From contig DMEZ01000067.1 of NCBI GenBank assembly GCA_003450735.1, positions 917 through 7,080 of the forward strand: DNA of 6,164 nt, read 5' to 3'. Made by a program: the position numbers and the translations under genes. Position 1 is the first letter of the stretch, and each line of letters opens with the position of its first letter. This stretch comes from Elusimicrobiota bacterium (GTDB lineage: Bacteria > Elusimicrobiota > Elusimicrobia > UBA1565). The notes beneath the pieces were generated by a model, which was not told the origin of the DNA, did no database searches, and worked only from the letters and a program-made list of their open reading frames with translations. This document shows, piece after piece, positions 5,415-6,164 of the stretch.

Positions 5415-6164
5415 AGCGGCCTCTCGGGGAGCCGGATCTCGATGCGCGTGCGGCCGGCGGAGTCGGCTTCGATCGTCATCCTGCCCCCGTGCAGTCCGAC
5501 GAGGCGGCAGGCGATCCCCAGCCCCAGGCCGGTGCTCGCGAGGACCTGGGACTTGGGGTTGTGGACGGCGTGGTAGAGGTCGAGGGCCTGGCGCAGGGTC
5601 TCGGCCGGCACCGCCGGGCCTTCATAGTCGACGGCGAGGCAGACGAAGCCGCCGGACGAGCGCCCGACCAGGCGGATGGGGCCCTTCGTTCGGAACTTGC
5701 GGGCGTGCTGGAGCGAGGCGGCGAGCACCCGCTGGAGGCGGTCGGCGTCCGCCTGCAGTTCGGGAAGGGCGTCGAGCCCTTCGACTTCGACCTGGGTGCC
5801 CGCGCGCTTGATGCCTTCCCGCATCGACGAGAGGCACTTCTCGGCGAGAGCGGCCAGGCGGACCGGCTCCGGGGTCAGCTGGAGGTCGCGGTGGAACTCC
5901 AGGTGGACGAGGTCGCGCAGGTCGCCGACCAGGGCCTCCAGACGGCTGATCTGCTCGCAGATCATCTGGATCCAGGTCTTGGTCTCCTCCGGCACGTCGC
6001 CGAAGACGCCGTTGAGGAGGTTGAGGGCCGTCATGTTCATCGTCGTCACCGGGGTGATGAACTCGTGGGCGACGAAGGACAGGAACCGGGCGCGCTGCTG
6101 CTCGGTCCGGCGCGCGCGCCAGGTCGCCGCGGCCCAGCCGGCGGCGAAGGCGGCCAGGACGAGG
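5411..6164 (-). CDS. Membrane sensor histidine kinase, C-terminal part with degenerate ATP-binding boxes (5' partial)
   Basis: The frame stays open to the right window edge, so the N-terminal sensor is missing and the GTG at 6049 is internal. About 251 residues are visible. First come the end of a hydrophobic segment, LVLAAFAAGWAAATW (6119-6163), and a short basic stretch, pointing to a membrane protein. Next is the HisKA dimerisation helix FLSFVAHEFITPVTTM, with the phosphoacceptor His at 6065-6067, then its partner helix ending ISRLEALVGDLRDLV. An HATPase_c-like domain follows. Its G2 box STGLGLGIA (about 5510-5536) and the HGGRMTIEADSAGRTRIEIRLP ending are standard. Its N box reads ASLQHARKF (5693-5719), without the usual Asn, and its G1 region reads DYEGPAVP (about 5606-5629) instead of DxGxGIP. 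It should phosphorylate the adjacent response regulator, though kinase activity may be weak or absent. It overlaps that regulator by ATGA. Confidence 0.92.
   Translation of the reverse strand, partial: LVLAAFAAGWAAATWRARRTEQQRARFLSFVAHEFITPVTTMNMTALNLLNGVFGDVPEETKTWIQMICEQISRLEALVGDLRDLVHLEFHRDLQLTPEPVRLAALAEKCLSSMREGIKRAGTQVEVEGLDALPELQADADRLQRVLAASLQHARKFRTKGPIRLVGRSSGGFVCLAVDYEGPAVPAETLRQALDLYHAVHNPKSQVLASTGLGLGIACRLVGLHGGRMTIEADSAGRTRIEIRLPERPL

Overview
The window looks like chromosomal DNA of a GC-rich bacterium (protein-coding stretches are mostly 65-80% GC by eye). The proton-pumping pyrophosphatase, the two-component pair, the exported protein with a signal peptide and the Phd/RelE toxin-antitoxin pair are all bacterial in style. 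Nothing seen fixes a genus. A Gram-negative or candidate-phylum lineage is only a guess.

Layout: (1) Positions 1-1392 (+) hold the C-terminal two-thirds of a membrane-bound pyrophosphatase (hppA), cut by the left window edge and followed by a strong GAAA-loop hairpin terminator at 1413-1440. (2) Positions 1444-2128 (-) hold a compact type II toxin-antitoxin module: a Phd/YefM-like antitoxin and a RelE/ParE-like toxin joined by an ATGA overlap. The module has its own promoter (consensus -35, extended -10) and an 18-bp palindrome over the predicted transcription start. It converges on hppA. (3) Positions 2188-6164 (-) hold five genes with no gaps between them. In transcription order they are a membrane histidine kinase (cut by the right edge), a single-domain response regulator, a HhH-GPD [4Fe-4S] DNA glycosylase, a tetratricopeptide (TPR) protein and an exported protein with a HELYGH metallopeptidase motif. 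Each junction overlaps by 4-14 nt, so they are almost certainly one operon whose promoter lies right of the window.

How the genes may work together: the kinase and regulator form a signalling pair, but the regulator has no output domain and the kinase has altered ATP-binding boxes. The TPR protein and the exported putative protease are encoded end to end and may be partners. The DNA glycosylase in the middle may be only a passenger. The most notable observations are the apparent ATA start codon of the exported protein (signal peptide, spaced Shine-Dalgarno and an ATAA stop/start overlap, with no ordinary start codon available), its HExxxH rather than HExxH motif, and the degenerate kinase boxes. 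There is no RNA gene, insertion sequence, CRISPR array or origin that I can see.
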